Assembly (NCBI GenBank): GCA_947561395.2
Contig: OX387192.1
Span: 11,010,221 to 11,074,220, forward strand
Direction of reading: 5' to 3'
DNA from: Buxus sempervirens
Lineage: Eukaryota; Streptophyta; Magnoliopsida; Buxales; Buxaceae
Length of the DNA: 64,000 bases
Shown: piece by piece, positions 35,316-46,389 of the stretch
Numbering within the stretch: the stretch's first letter is position 1
How the letters are laid out: every line of letters begins with the position of its first letter
The notes under the pieces: generated by a model
Databases searched by the model: none
What the model was told of the DNA's origin: nothing
Seen by the model: only the letters and a program-made list of their open reading frames with translations
Made by a program: the position numbers and the translations under genes

Positions 35316-38100
35316 TGTGAGACATGGGAAAAATCACCGGAATGATCATCCCTCCGTCAACACACGGGGCTCGAAATAAAAGTTGGAGAGTCGCCATCAT
35401 TCAGAATTTTGGGGTGAGAATGGACACCACAAGATCAAAAATCATCAAAAAGTGTAAAAAGACAAATTCTAGGGTAAAAATAACCCTACTTGAAAATCAA
35501 ATCCAGAGATGGGTAAGGGGATTAGATTATGAACGGGGGAAGGTGTTAGGCACCCCCATTCATCCACACAAAGTGGTAGCCGAGTGTATGTTCATGCAAA
35601 AATAAGAAAGCTTGCTAAAATCATAGAAAACCTTGAAAAAGGACCAATGTATGATATTTTCACATGAAGATATAAATGGATTCTAGATCCTCTCTTATAT
35701 CAATATCATTTCTGGAATATCTCAAAAGATGGAAATCAAAGCACAAGTTGCTCAAAAACCAAGTTGAATCAAATCCGGAAAATTCGGTAAAAAGTATGCC
35801 ATTTGCCTTGAAATCATTCAAATCCCCTTTTAAATTGAACCAAACCAAATCCATTTGAAAGATTATGGTAAATAAGAGTTTCATGCAAAATTTCAATCCA
35901 TTCTGATAAAAATCCTAGGAGTTATGCTCCTTGAAAGTTGCTGCTAGGGATATTTAAAAGTAATGAGTGGGCAACTTTGGAAACTCACACAGAAACATCC
36001 TCTTCATAAAAATCCACGAAATTTGGTGTGATTGAAGTCTGTATGGCCATCTTTCAAAAGAAACTAGCCTCATACAAAAATCCCTTCGGATGTGCCTTGG
36101 GTGATCTCTCGAACAGGCCCCGAAGATCACAGATTTACCTAGAAAAGTGCCATTGAGCAGTTCTAAGTAAATCGGCTATCAATAATTCAAATAGAGTCAA
36201 AAAATTATGAAACCAACTGTATTTGAAAATAGACTCATAAAGGAGTGTTCAGAAACAAAAATCATTCGAATCGGACTTAAAACGAACACATGGTGCTCCG
36301 TCGAAGTGTCAAGTTCTGTATTTGAACCTGAACTGTACACTCAACTTCGACAGAGAGGTGTCAAAAATCCATTAGATAGAAATTTATGAAATTTTGTGGG
36401 CATAAACTAGACAGCCTCACCTTTCCCATGGTTCTGGAATCACTCCAAAATTCATCCGGACGATGAAGTTATGAGCGTCCGAAGTAAGGGTACAGGTGCT
36501 GTCAAGCTAAGCCACTTTTGAAGAAAAACCAAATCCGAAAATTGATAAAAATGTGTGATCCGTGCAAGATGAACACAAATACTTCAAAAATCATCCAAAG
36601 ACATTCTTGAATTGAGTGAGGCCATTTATTTGAGATTTATCACAATAAATGCAATAAACCCCAAATATGAGCCTATCCCGCCAAAATGGCACTATGTATG
36701 TGCAAGTGTAAAAAAACCAAACAAGATCAATAGCATTCATACATATTCATCAAAATGAGGTTCTAAAATAGCCTAGGGTTCCATTCCATTATCGTTTCCC
36801 TCTGTTCTCTCTCCCCGTTAAACACGGTTCTTCAAGATAATCAAGGGTACTTTGAATATGAAACGGTCTACAATCAATCAAAAGGCTTTATGCTACATAG
36901 GTTCTAGTACTAGGGTCAATCTCCAGTCTCGTTTCTCCTAGATCCCGCCTCCACGTTTTACGGCTAGGGGGAGTCTCGAGATACTTTGAGCTGGGGAAGG
37001 GTTTTCACACACAAAGAAGGCCTTATTCTATAGAAAGGTAGAAGAATAGATCTAGATCTAGGAATGTAAAGACAGAAAATAAAAGAAAATTTTGAGGCTT
37101 ACCTGGGTTCTGGATGCGATCCCGCAACGGTTTTCTTCTTCTCTTGGAGTTCTTCTTAGCAAGAATTCAAAACAAGAGTTAATGGCCATTTGCTTAAGGA
37201 GGAGCCTCCTATTTATAGGCAAAGTCTAGGGTTAGGGTTGGTGAGAATGGTAGACACAACATAATGTCTATAGCCCACCAACCTTAACCCTAAGGCTATT
37301 TCCGAGATTTCCACTCATTTAATGAGGGATATGATGGTAAAAGTGAAAAGCTCTCGGAAAACCCTAATTTTGAGCAAAACTGGTGTATCCGGTGATCAGG
37401 CCGGATACACAAGTACCTTAATGTATCCGGTCTATGATGCCGGATACACTGAGGTCTACTTGTATTCGGCCTTTTCCACTGGATACAAAGAAGGACACTT
37501 GTATCCGGCCTGAGTTGCCGGATACAAGGAAAAAAGCCTTTTTTTCGAATTTTAACACAGGCAATACTTATTTACATGTAATATCGTTTAAGTAAATGTC
37601 CTCGTATTTTTTAATCTGCATTTACTTAAGATATTACATGTAAATAAGCAAACACCCCCCCCCCCATTTGAATCCATTAAAAATAGTTCCAGACCCAAAT
37701 TCCAAGTGAATAAAAAGTCAACTTTCCAGTTCTAGGCAAAATTCCGATTTTTCAGGTCTGGAAAAAAGGTTCAATATGTTAAAACCATGGTATTCGTCAA
37801 GATTTAAAATCTCAAAAAATTCATTTATGCAATAACATGGCTAAAAACCTGATTACCGGGAAAAATTATCTTGAAATCTTGCTTTAAAAAATATTTCATT
37901 TTCTGGGGTCAAAAGTCAACAAAATTCAACCGGAAAAAGTTTGACTTTGCACAAAAGATAGAATTTGGGTCTTTTCCTTTACGGCTTTGGATTCAAATGG
38001 GTTAAGTATCTCAAACCCAATGCAAAGAATTGAAAATTCCAATAAAATATTTCTCTCCTTCAAGATTTATCAAAAATCGTGCAATTTTGGGGTGTCTACA
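35316..38100 (-). repeat. B extra LTR, full-length, inverted
   Basis: On minus it runs TGTAGACACCCC (38100) to TGTCTCACA (35316); 2,785 bp, homologous over its whole length to 32538-35300 with more substitutions and a C-run at about 37660. TATA CTATAAATAGG is at 37208-37218 and hairpins at 37380-37530. Its U3 end abuts the TSD ggggc. Confidence 0.92.
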
Positions 38101-39255
38101 GGGGCTACATCAGAAAAATTGTTGGGATTCATAGTGAGCAGAAGGGGCATTGAGATTGATCCAACTAAAGCAAAAGCGATTATTGAAATGCCACCACCCA
38201 GAACAGAGAAGGAAGTTAGGGGTTTTCTTAGAAGAATTCAGTACATCAGTAGGTTCATAGCACAACTCACTGCCACATGTGAACCAATTTTCAAGCTGCT
38301 AAGAAAGAACAACCCAACAGTCTGGAATGATGATTGCCAACAGGCCTTTGATAAGATAAAGGAATATTTGCTGAACCCACCTGTTCTAGTGCCACCAATT
38401 CCGGGAAAACCACTGATTCTATACTTGTCAGTTTGGAGACATCAATGGGGTGTGTCTTGGGACAACATGATGAGACGGGCAGAAAGGAAAGGGCGATCTA
38501 CTATCTAAGTAAGAAGTTCACAGAATATGAAGCAAAGTATTCCCCTTTGGAAAAGAACTGTTGTGCTTTAGTGTGGGCAACTCAAAGACTGAGACATTAC
38601 TTCCTCAGTCATTCCACATCATTGATATCCAGAGTAGACCCATTGAAGTACTTATTTGAGAAACCGGTACTAACTGGCAGAACGGCGAAATGACAGTTGT
38701 TGCTTTCTGAATTTGACCTCAAATATGTCACTCAAAAGGCAATTAAAGGTCAAGCAATCGCCGATCATTTAGCTGAGTATCCTTTGCCAGACTATCAGCC
38801 TTTAAAGACTAATTTTCCGGATGAGGCAGTTTTGTTTACTGAAGAAGCGGAAAGTGAAAGCTCTTGGCAGATGTTCTTTGACGGGGCCGCAAAAATGAAT
38901 GGAAACGGAATTGGGGCAGTTTTGGTAACCATATGGTTCACATATTCCAATCGCAGTGAAGTTGAGGTTTCAATGCACAAACAACATTGCAGAGTATGAA
39001 ACATGTATAATCGGGCTACAAGCTGCTCTAGACCATCAGGTGGAAGAACTGGACGTATACGGGGATTCGAGTCTTATCATCTTCCAAACAACCGGGGAAT
39101 GGAAAACCAAAGATCACAAACTGATCCCATATCACCAATATTTGGAAGATATGAGCACCAAATTTACTCGAATTTCCTTCAACTATATGCCAAGAGCTAA
39201 GAATCAGTTTGCGGATGCTTTAGTGACATTGGCTTCAATGATCAGTATTCCAAAA
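38101..39255 (+). pseudogene. pol: T1 pol continued: RT thumb, RNase H and second (archaeal-type) RNase H
   Basis: Resumes at TSEKLLGFIVSRRGIE after the B insertion. RT connection FLRRIQYISRFIAQL, then the first RNase H (VGCVLGQHDE..., KYSPLEKNCCALVWA) entered through a frameshift near 38440. A TGA at 38691 replaces a Trp (D has Trp). The second RNase H (MFFDGAAKMNGNGIGAVL, NNIAEYETCIIGL, YGDSSLII, NQFADALVTLASM) carries the D-E-D motifs of the archaeal-like RNase H known in Tat elements; a frameshift near 38960 splits it. An apparent frame from 37987 that starts in the LTR is only a fusion across the junction. Confidence 0.88.
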
Positions 39256-40593
39256 GGGGTAGATATCAAACCATTGGAAATTGAAGTCAGAGATGAACCG
39301 GCTTACTGTCTTGTTCTAGTGGGAATACTAGAGGAAGAAGTACCATGGTTTCAAGATATCAAGAATTTCTTGAATGATCGGAGTTTTCCAGAAAGGGCTA
39401 CTTCTACTGAGAAAAGGACAATACAAAGATTAGCAAGACAATTCCTACTAAGTGGTGGGCAGCTATACAAGAGATCACACAATGATATTCTACTCAGATG
39501 TGTTGCCAAGGCCGAGTCAGAAAGATTGATTGAGACTGTATATGGAGGAGTCTGTGGGCCCCATATGAACGAGCACATACTTGCAAAGAAGATTCTGCAA
39601 TTGGGATAATATTGGTCAACGATGAAGCACGATTGCTTTGTACATGTTAAGAAGTGCCATCTGTGCCAAATATATGCGGATAACAAGCATGCACCACCAA
39701 GTGAGCTACATAACATGACCTCAACATGGCCATTCTCCATGTGGGGCATAGATGTTATTGGCATGATCTCCCCAAAGGCATCAAATGGGCACAGGTTCAT
39801 TCTTGTAGCAATTGATTATATCACCAAGTGGGTAGAGGCAGCTTCGTATGCAAATATCACAAGTAGCCATGTTCTTAAATTTTTGAAGCACAATATTATT
39901 TGTCGCTATGGTTTGCCAAACGCCATGGTATCGGACAACGCTTCAAATATTAAGAACAAGGATATGAAGAAGATATGTGAGCAGTTTCAAATTACCCATC
40001 ACAAGTCAGCTCCGTACAGACCAAAGATGAATGGGGCAGTAGAAGCAACAAATAAGAATATAAAGAAGATAATTCAGAAAATTGTAGTAAGTTACAGAGA
40101 TTGGCATGAAATGCTACCACTTGTTCTACATGCCTACAGGACCTCAATCCGGACTTCTACTGGGGCAACCCTGTATTCCCTAGTTTATGGAATGGAAGCA
40201 GTCTTACCAGTCGAAGTTGAAATCCCATCACTGAGAGTGCTGATGGAAGCAGAATTGGAAGAACCTGAATGGATACGGTCAAGACATGATCAACTTAATC
40301 TGATAAAGGAAAAGCGTTTGAAAACGCTTTGTCATAGCCAGTTGTACTAAAAGAGAATGGCCAAGGTTTACAATAAGAAGATGAAGCCCAGAACTTTCCA
40401 AGAAGGAAATTTGGTCTTAAAGAAAATTTTACCATTTTTGGAAGACCCTCGCGGTAAGTTCAAGCCAAATTGGGAAGGGCCTTATGTTGTCAAGAATGTC
40501 CTATCTGGGGGCGCTGTTATCTTAACAGAGATGGATGGGAAAGATTTTCCTGAGCCAAATAACTCAGATGTAGTAAAAAGGTATTTTCCTTGA
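39256..40593 (+). pseudogene. pol: T1 integrase
   Basis: Would insert cDNA into chromosomes. The linker PLEIEVRDEP leads to an HHCC-type zinc region (H..., CHLC at about 39645-39665), core catalytic motifs (WPFSMWGIDVIG at 39735; SDNASNIKN about 39930; EATNKNIKK about 40045) and the GKF.PNWEGPY.V C-terminal module at about 40450-40490. The D,D-35-E triad is visible. Stops at 39607 (TAA) and 40348 (TAA where D has Gln) break it. Ends at TGA 40591-40593. Confidence 0.88.
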
Positions 40594-41525
40594 TTGAATA
40601 TTACTAGGAAATGATTCGAGGCCATTTTTCTTTATTTCCCAAGATTTTAATCCCTAGTCTAACCAAGTCGATCATATTCGTTTTTTTTTTTTTTTAAAAA
40701 ACCTAAACTGGGACTTACAATTTCATAATGAGGCAAAGCTAATTGGGGCAAAAACCAAAGAAAAAAGGGAAAGAAAATGAAAAAAAAAAGAAAAAAAAAG
40801 CAAAGAATAGTGGCAAAAACAAAAAGAAATAAACAAAGTTTAGGGAATTGGGATCATATTTATCATGTCTGTAAGTCCAGTTGACCTATTTTCATGTTTG
40901 GAAAATCTTGAGCCTTTAATACCCTTTCTTTCATAAACTGAGCCTAGCCTTCGTTTCGTCCTATTTTTAAGTCCTCGGTGATTTTAGTATATTCTTTCAA
41001 TTTTCAAAGTAAAGATTGGTGATGACTTAATGCAAAAACCGGCCCTAGTGAAAACCGTAATTGGCGCAAGGGCAAGGTTGGCAAAAAAAAAAGTCAGGGT
41101 TGAGTTGATCATGTTATCTGAGCTTGAAGTGAAATCAGTATGAGCACTGAAGATGGAACAAATTGGGAATAGCGGGGTCAATTCTCGAAGAAAAGGCATT
41201 TGGGCGTGACTCTAAGGGTCTTAGGATAGATAGATCTGATCTCTCCCTATTGTTTGAATCACCCTTTTCATTATTCAACTTGATTTTAATTCCCTTAATT
41301 ATGTGTGATTAAGTGTTTTGGACCAAACTTCAAAAAAAAAATTATGTTTGGCCAGTGATGAGAAATCAAATACTCTTCATAAAACCTTTGTTTTTATAAG
41401 CATTTGAGAATTCTGAGGCCAATAGTATAAAACTTATTTTTGAATTAAATCCTTTGTCTTTCCACTATTGGAGTTTGCTTTTGTACAAAGGTATGAAAAA
41501 AGAAAAAAAAATGCAATAAAAGGAG
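40594..41525 (+). other. T1 3' non-coding region after pol
   Basis: A/T runs at 40681-40700 and A-rich 40741-40830. The conserved block GCCTTCGTTTCGTCC at 40947-40961 with CTTTCTTTCATAA before and TAAGTCCTC after, and AGTGAAAACC at 41047, are shared with B and D. No ORF. Confidence 0.75.
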
Positions 41526-43284
41526 CTAGTCCCTATCCCCTAGCCACTCCTCAAGCTCCCAAATTCGAGCCGCCTAAGTTGCAATGATCCCAGAAGCTCC
41601 CTCTGTATCCGGATCGCTCAAAAAGGAGATGACATCATCTGAAAGTGCCTGCTTGATCCTCATACCTCTAAGGCTAGCTAAAGCATCCTGGTACTTTTGC
41701 CGTATCACTCGGACTTCAAAACGACGAGCATGCCTCTGCTCATCAAGTTTCTCTTCCAAAGCAATGCGGCGAGACACCTACTCTGCAAGTTGCCTCTCCA
41801 TATCAATGCCTCGTATCCTAAGTTCTTGTGCCTCTCGTACCCAAATTTGTTGAAGCCGTTTGTGGGATGCTCTCTCAGAAACTAGTATGTCTTCGTAAGT
41901 GGGTGGAAGAACAGCAAGAGGATCCTCTGGTACTGGGGCATGACTCTGAACCTGCTCTCTAATCCAGCAAAGATAGTCCTTCACATGTGACTCAGAAAAG
42001 ACTAAGCCCCTCAAGAAGCGTACATAGGACCATTCCTTCATCAACCGAGCACATAGCCCCATGGTGGCTGATGTAAGTGGCCCCAGGAAGTCCTCATATC
42101 CATCTGGGATCATGATCCCCTGAGTCCCTCCAAGCTACTGAAGGACCCTCAAAGGAAGATAAAGAACAGCAGATCTCAAGCTTACTAGAACCGTGAAGTT
42201 CATATCTCTGAAGCTGATCACTGTCTCGGGGTTTGCCTGATAAGTGCCAGGCCATCTCACCTGATCATCCTGGAGAGTACCCAAGAAAGTGAACCAACCC
42301 TGCTTGCCGCCTTGGATGTTAGGACACCCCCTGTTACTCATCAAAACAAGAACTTTCAATCTTGTGGAAAAGCGTCGATCAATCATCTCAATCTGACTCA
42401 GATGATCAAGTAACCAAAGCTGCAAAAAAGAGGGAGTATTTCAATTTATTTCCAATAATTTCAACTTCACAAGTAAGTTGTAAAAAAGAAAAAAAGAAAT
42501 TAAAAAAAGGATCTTACCTGTAGGATAGGGGCATATGCAAGAAAGCGCTTCTTCTTCCTGAAATAGTAGTCAGTTAATGCCTGATATATCTCTGCAAGAT
42601 CATAGGGGCTAACCTCTCCTGCTCCCTAACCTAACATATGATTGAAATGAGAGCCAAGTCAACTTCGCCGTCACCCCGTGGGAAAAGTAATTAGTTAACC
42701 ACTATCAAAGTCAAGGCATTAAACTGGGCCTGCTGGTTTTCACTCCTTAGAAGTTTTTCACTCAAAAAAGTCTTGGATAGGGTCAACAGTGAATCAGAAT
42801 CCCCTAAGTCCTTCTTCCCTATACCCAAAAAATTAGAAGCTTCCTTTTTGTAGCTAGGCTTAAGGGGCGGGTTCACCACCTTCTCTGAAAACCTCAGGCT
42901 AAGGATCGTTTCAATTTCTTCAACATTCGGGGTCATCTCTTTATCACCAAACCGAAAGAGATTCAGTTGAGGTTCCCATTGTCCAATCAAAGCCTCAATG
43001 ATTTCCCATTTAAAAGGGATGGTAGGGATGAGTAGGATATGGTCTAGGTTGGTAGAATCCTATCAGATATCATCTTCAGGGGTTATGGAGTTAACCCACC
43101 TATTATAGAATGAATCTACAATGTTGTATCTTGTAAGATTGTGAGGTTTTGATCTAAAAGGTTGTTTTGCAGGACGCGCTTCATCGACAGAGGAGGACAG
43201 GGCAAGAGATGCCATGGAATCACCAAAGGAAGTACTAGAAGCAAGGGGCGGCCGCCAAGGGAGTTTTGGAAGCAAGTAAAACAT
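41526..43284 (-). pseudogene. Antisense gene 1 of T1: DUF7745-like protein with coiled coil
   Basis: Minus-strand gene downstream of pol, as in several Tat elements. Start ATG at 43284 or 43215 (uncertain). N-terminal part RYNIVDSFYNRWVNSITPEDD then two adjacent stops near 43065, then WEIIEALIGQWEPQLNLFRF and EMTPNVEEIETIL, which recall the retroelement-borne DUF7745/plant-mobile-domain proteins (from memory, not searched). Exon 1 ends CTACAG|GTAAGAT; a 98-bp intron (42420-42517) precedes LWLLDHLSQIEMIDRRF. The C-terminal half is a charged coiled coil (ERASHKRLQQIWVREAQELR, RRIALEEKLDEQRHARR). Other stops at 42131 and 41778. Function unknown. Confidence 0.65.
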
Positions 43285-43335
43285 CACAATGACGTTCCTC
43301 AGGGTTTTAAATAAAAAATTTGAAAAGGAGCCAAA
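43285..43335 (-). promoter_or_regulatory. Possible promoter of antisense gene 1
   Basis: TTTATTTAAAA on minus (about 43303-43316), TATA-like, about 30 bp upstream of the first ATG and directly downstream of the hairpin cluster. Confidence 0.35.
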
Positions 43336-43442
43336 AACCGCATTTGAAATGTGGACAAAGCATGACCACATATCAAATGCGGTCACACTGTGACCGCAAA
43401 TCAAATGCGATCACACTGTGACCGCAAATCAAATGCGGTTTC
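43336..43442 (-). repeat. GACCGCA-type hairpin cluster upstream of antisense gene 1
   Basis: On minus: repeated GACCGCA...TGCGGTC arms separated by tttgatt-like loops (plus 43391-43413 and 43419-43441, others diverged). Same words as the T1 LTR cluster at 4249-4325. Confidence 0.8.
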
Positions 43443-43755
43443 GGCACAAAAGTAGAAAAAAAAATATACAATTGCAATTGAGATACTGTTTTGAGTTTCA
43501 CCTGTACCTGTTTAAACAAGAATCAGAATGTAAATAAAGAAGAGGATAAATGAATGAAATTGCTGTTTTCATATATAAATGAGAGTATACATCATTTTTA
43601 TACAAATATATACATCTAATGTCTTAATCTACTCCACAGGTCCATCCCCGCGTCCTCTGCCATATCCTCTGCTTCGAGGCTGTCGGCGCCCGAATACAAT
43701 CGACACCAGCCGTCTAGCAGTGCAACACTCCATCCTGCCCAAAACAGACTAAACA
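43443..43755 (-). other. Intergenic/3' flank of antisense gene 2
   Basis: AT-rich. On minus a short continuation after the antisense gene 2 stop, with GGATATGGCAGAGGACGCGG near 43660, then TATA-rich sequence at 43560-43620. No gene seen. Confidence 0.4.
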
Positions 43756-45626
43756 TCATACATCATACCCAAGGGCACAAGGCCAGCAGTCGGGTGCCCA
43801 GGAGTAACATACCCCCGAGTCATCTGAAACAACTGAGGTCGACTCTAGGACGTCCGCATCTCCGGCAAGCTCAGCGTCAGGATCAGCCGGAACAGGCTCA
43901 GCGGCAGACTTTGCACTCCCACTAGCAGCAGGCTCGGAAGCAGGAGCAGGCGCCTCAGGAACACCAACAACAAGCAGCGGATCAACCACAGGCTCGGCAG
44001 CAGCAAGATCTGCCTCAGGCATCTCCTCTGTCACAGCGGCCTCCTCGGCAGGTTCCATCTCCACATCCACCTCAGCAGTCATATCTGGAGTGGTCTCTGG
44101 TGTTGGGGCAAACTTTGGAACATCCTCGATAGTAGGAGCAGCAGCGGATGTGGTGTCAACCTCTATCTCCGGCTCTGCTGCTAACACCTCTGCGGCTCGA
44201 TGAGAGGTCACGAACTCCACTTGTGACACTGAGAATACCTCACCGCTTGGATGTGTAAAATAAGGAGGAGTGCGTAAACGGGAGGAAGGGCTGGCCGTGT
44301 CATCTTGAAAATAAGAAAAGAATTCTAATCAGAACAAAATGAACAGATATAAGAAGCAGAAATTGGAAAAAATGGAGAATTAAACTGAACATGAGATGGA
44401 CCTGCCTGGTCCTATGTGAGATGGACCAGCCTGGTCCTGTGTCCTAGCCAACTGTGCCCTAAGAGCAGCAATGGTAGCTTCCCTCTCGGCAAGGAGGGTG
44501 TCCCGCTCAGCAATAGCAGCATCTCGCTGGTGCTCTATGTCAGCATACCGAGCTCGGATCTCCACTAATTGAGCCTCCTGAAATAAAAGAGAAGATGTCA
44601 AAAATTCCAAGTCAAATTGAAGATAAGAAATCAAAAGGGGAAAAAGCACCGTGGTGTAGAGGCTCGAACCACCACCCCTCCTATCTCTGTGACTCCGCCT
44701 CGAACAGGCATGGGTGGCATGAGGCACCTAACCGACACCTGCCTAAACCAGGCATCATAGCCACCCTCCACTGTCAGAGTCTCCACCTCCGTCCACTCTA
44801 AGAACTGAGCGGGATCGACGGGCTCAGGAGGAAAGTAAGGGGTAGTATCCACCGGAATAGTAGGTATCCGAGGCTCACCAACATGCTGATAATAGGAGCG
44901 CTCGCCAAGGTACCAGATGATGCCCATCTGACCGATGAAGAACTAATAGCACTGGTGCCTCTGGTCAGGGGCGAATGCATCATCCCTAATGGCCTGCAAA
45001 GCGAGAGCCTCCAGGATGTCCTCGAACTGGAGAACAGACAACTAAGAAACAAAAATGGATATTAGGCATGTGATTCAGGAAATAAAGAAGGAAAAACTAA
45101 AGGATGCTCACCTCGGTCCTATAGAGCCGGTCCAGATGAGCTCGAGCCGACCTAGGTCGACTCTTCTCAGAGTCAGGCTCCACATGACTCCATCTACGAG
45201 CCATCGGGTATGTCTCCTCTGGCATCATAGAGGTAGGACGAAAATAGGGAATATATACCCTGGAAAAGAACTGCAGAGAAAGAAAAGGAATCAGAAGAAT
45301 AAAAAGGAAGGGAAGACAAAGAAAGAGAAGAGAAATATGTATTTTACCTGCAAGAAAGGCCAGAAGAATCTACTCCTAACTCCTACACCTCGGAAGGTGG
45401 AAAGGCCACTAGTGACTCGGCGCAGGCCAGCTAGAATAGTGCCAAAAATGAGCGGGCCCCAGGCATACCTCCTCGCCCGCTGCAAGTCCCTCAACAAGCT
45501 CAGAAAATGAGGACTAACAGAAGTAGTGTCCTCTGGACAAAAGCAGGAGCCCATCATATAGAGGAAGAAGAAGCGAAAGGCAAAAGGAAAATCCACATGG
45601 CTGGCAGCAAGCTGTCCAAATCCTCT
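43756..45626 (-). pseudogene. Antisense gene 2 of T1: plant-mobile-domain-like, 5' end cut by element D
   Basis: Minus-strand gene with several apparent introns. First visible exon: FFFLYMMGSCFCPEDTTSVS and LLRDLQRARRYAWGPLIFGT, resembling the C-terminal part of the plant mobile (aminotransferase-like) domain; it ends CTTGCAG|GTAAAAT (45341-45347). The next exon starts after ctgcag at 45271 (FFSRVYIPYFRP). The following exon (about 45042-44650) has MGIIWYLGERSYYQH; then after ttttatttcag (44580-44590) a coiled coil (ERDTLLAEREATIAALRAQL). The last exon is Glu/Ala/Pro-rich (44300-43756). D inserted at 45627, removing the upstream exons. At least two in-frame stops. Family assignment is from memory of motifs. 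Confidence 0.65.
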
Positions 45627-46340
45627 TGTGCGCGCGTGGGAAACGCGGCACGGGGTAAATTCGGAGTCGCCACCGCCTGATGGGGTGCAGGCGGACACCT
45701 GGGTGCCTAATCTTGTCTATTTAGGGCTTTTGGTCTGCGGCTTGAGATTCTAAGGTTGGTTCTCGGTTGTGGGCTGGGGAAGTCCGTAGACACCCCAATC
45801 CACCCTGTAAGCACCTCATTTTTGCGCTCCTAGAAAAACCAGAAATGTAAACCCTGGACAGAAAGTCAAATCCTAAGGGGTGAAAAGTTGACTTTTTGAT
45901 CAAATGAAAATTGGCCACCTCGCTTTATTTCATTGGATAGAGAATCTCGACACAGTTCCAACGCAACTAAGTTTGCAGGAATCAAAGTCCGGATGAGGGT
46001 TCTACGGGCGGTCAAACTTGAGGGGAGCCAAAAAGTTGACTTTCTGCTAAAATCCGATCCAGATGCTTACCCCTATACCATTGGATAGATAATACCGACA
46101 CGAGTCCAACGCAACTGAGTTTGCAGGAATCGGAGTCCGGATGAAGGTTCTGCGTGCGGTCAAACTTGAGGGGAGCCGAAAGTTGACTTTCTGCTAAAAT
46201 CAGATCCAGATGCCTACCCCTAGGTCATTGGATAGAGGGCTCCGATACGATTCTAATGCAACTGAGTTTGCCCAGATCGGAGTCCGGATGGAGAAAATAT
46301 GAGCTGACAAAGTTTCCGAGCAGCAAAGCCAGAAACTGCA

Positions 46341-46368
46341 CACGTGGCGAAGAAACTGTGCACGTGGC
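46341..46368. promoter_or_regulatory. Paired G-box/ABRE-like motifs in LTR C
   Basis: CACGTGGC at 46341-46348 and 46361-46368, 20 bp apart. The same pair and spacing occur in the D LTR (GCCACGTG at 52965-52972 and 52985-52992). Known plant bZIP-type binding core; activity here is inferred. Confidence 0.6.
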
Positions 46369-46389
46369 AAGAAACGCAGGAAAATATCT

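Larger units (their letters stand above)
18735..38100 (+). mobile_element. B: gag-only, non-autonomous Tat-type element with an extra inverted LTR; TSD ggggc
   Basis: Perfect 5-bp TSD ggggc (18730-18734, 38101-38105). Layout: 5' LTR (18735-22713), PBS, two hairpin arrays, gag (25383-26903), decayed linker, long non-coding 3' region, PPT (32525), 3' LTR (32538-35300), then an inverted PBS and full inverted LTR (35298-38100). Protease, RT, RNase H and integrase are absent, so it must have moved with another element's enzymes. LTR copies differ by few substitutions where I compared them (18735-19190 versus 32538-32990), so it is young. Confidence 0.92.
4118..45626 (+). mobile_element. T1: Tat/Ogre-type Ty3/gypsy retrotransposon, heavily nested, 3' end outside window
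   Basis: Order on the plus strand: 5' LTR (4118-10838), PBS (10841), long leader with hairpins (to 13881), gag (13935-15990), protease (16190-16920), G-patch-like segment (16923), RT (17855-18734 and 38101 onward), RNase H, second RNase H, integrase (to 40593), 3' non-coding block, then two minus-strand genes. Interrupted by a solo A LTR at 4830-9763, by B at 18735-38100 and by D at 45627. The dual RNase H, the G-patch and antisense genes between pol and 3' LTR are known Tat-lineage traits. Frameshifts and stops throughout show it is dead. Confidence 0.9.

Noticed and set aside
34230..36389. Mirror-image frames of 60-93 codons on both strands
   Set aside because: They come from the two arms of the LTR palindrome; no domain and no conservation of reading frame.
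37987..38508. A 173-codon frame starting upstream of pol
   Set aside because: It begins in the inverted LTR of B and runs through the TSD into T1 pol; a fortuitous fusion, so only the part after 38101 is pol.
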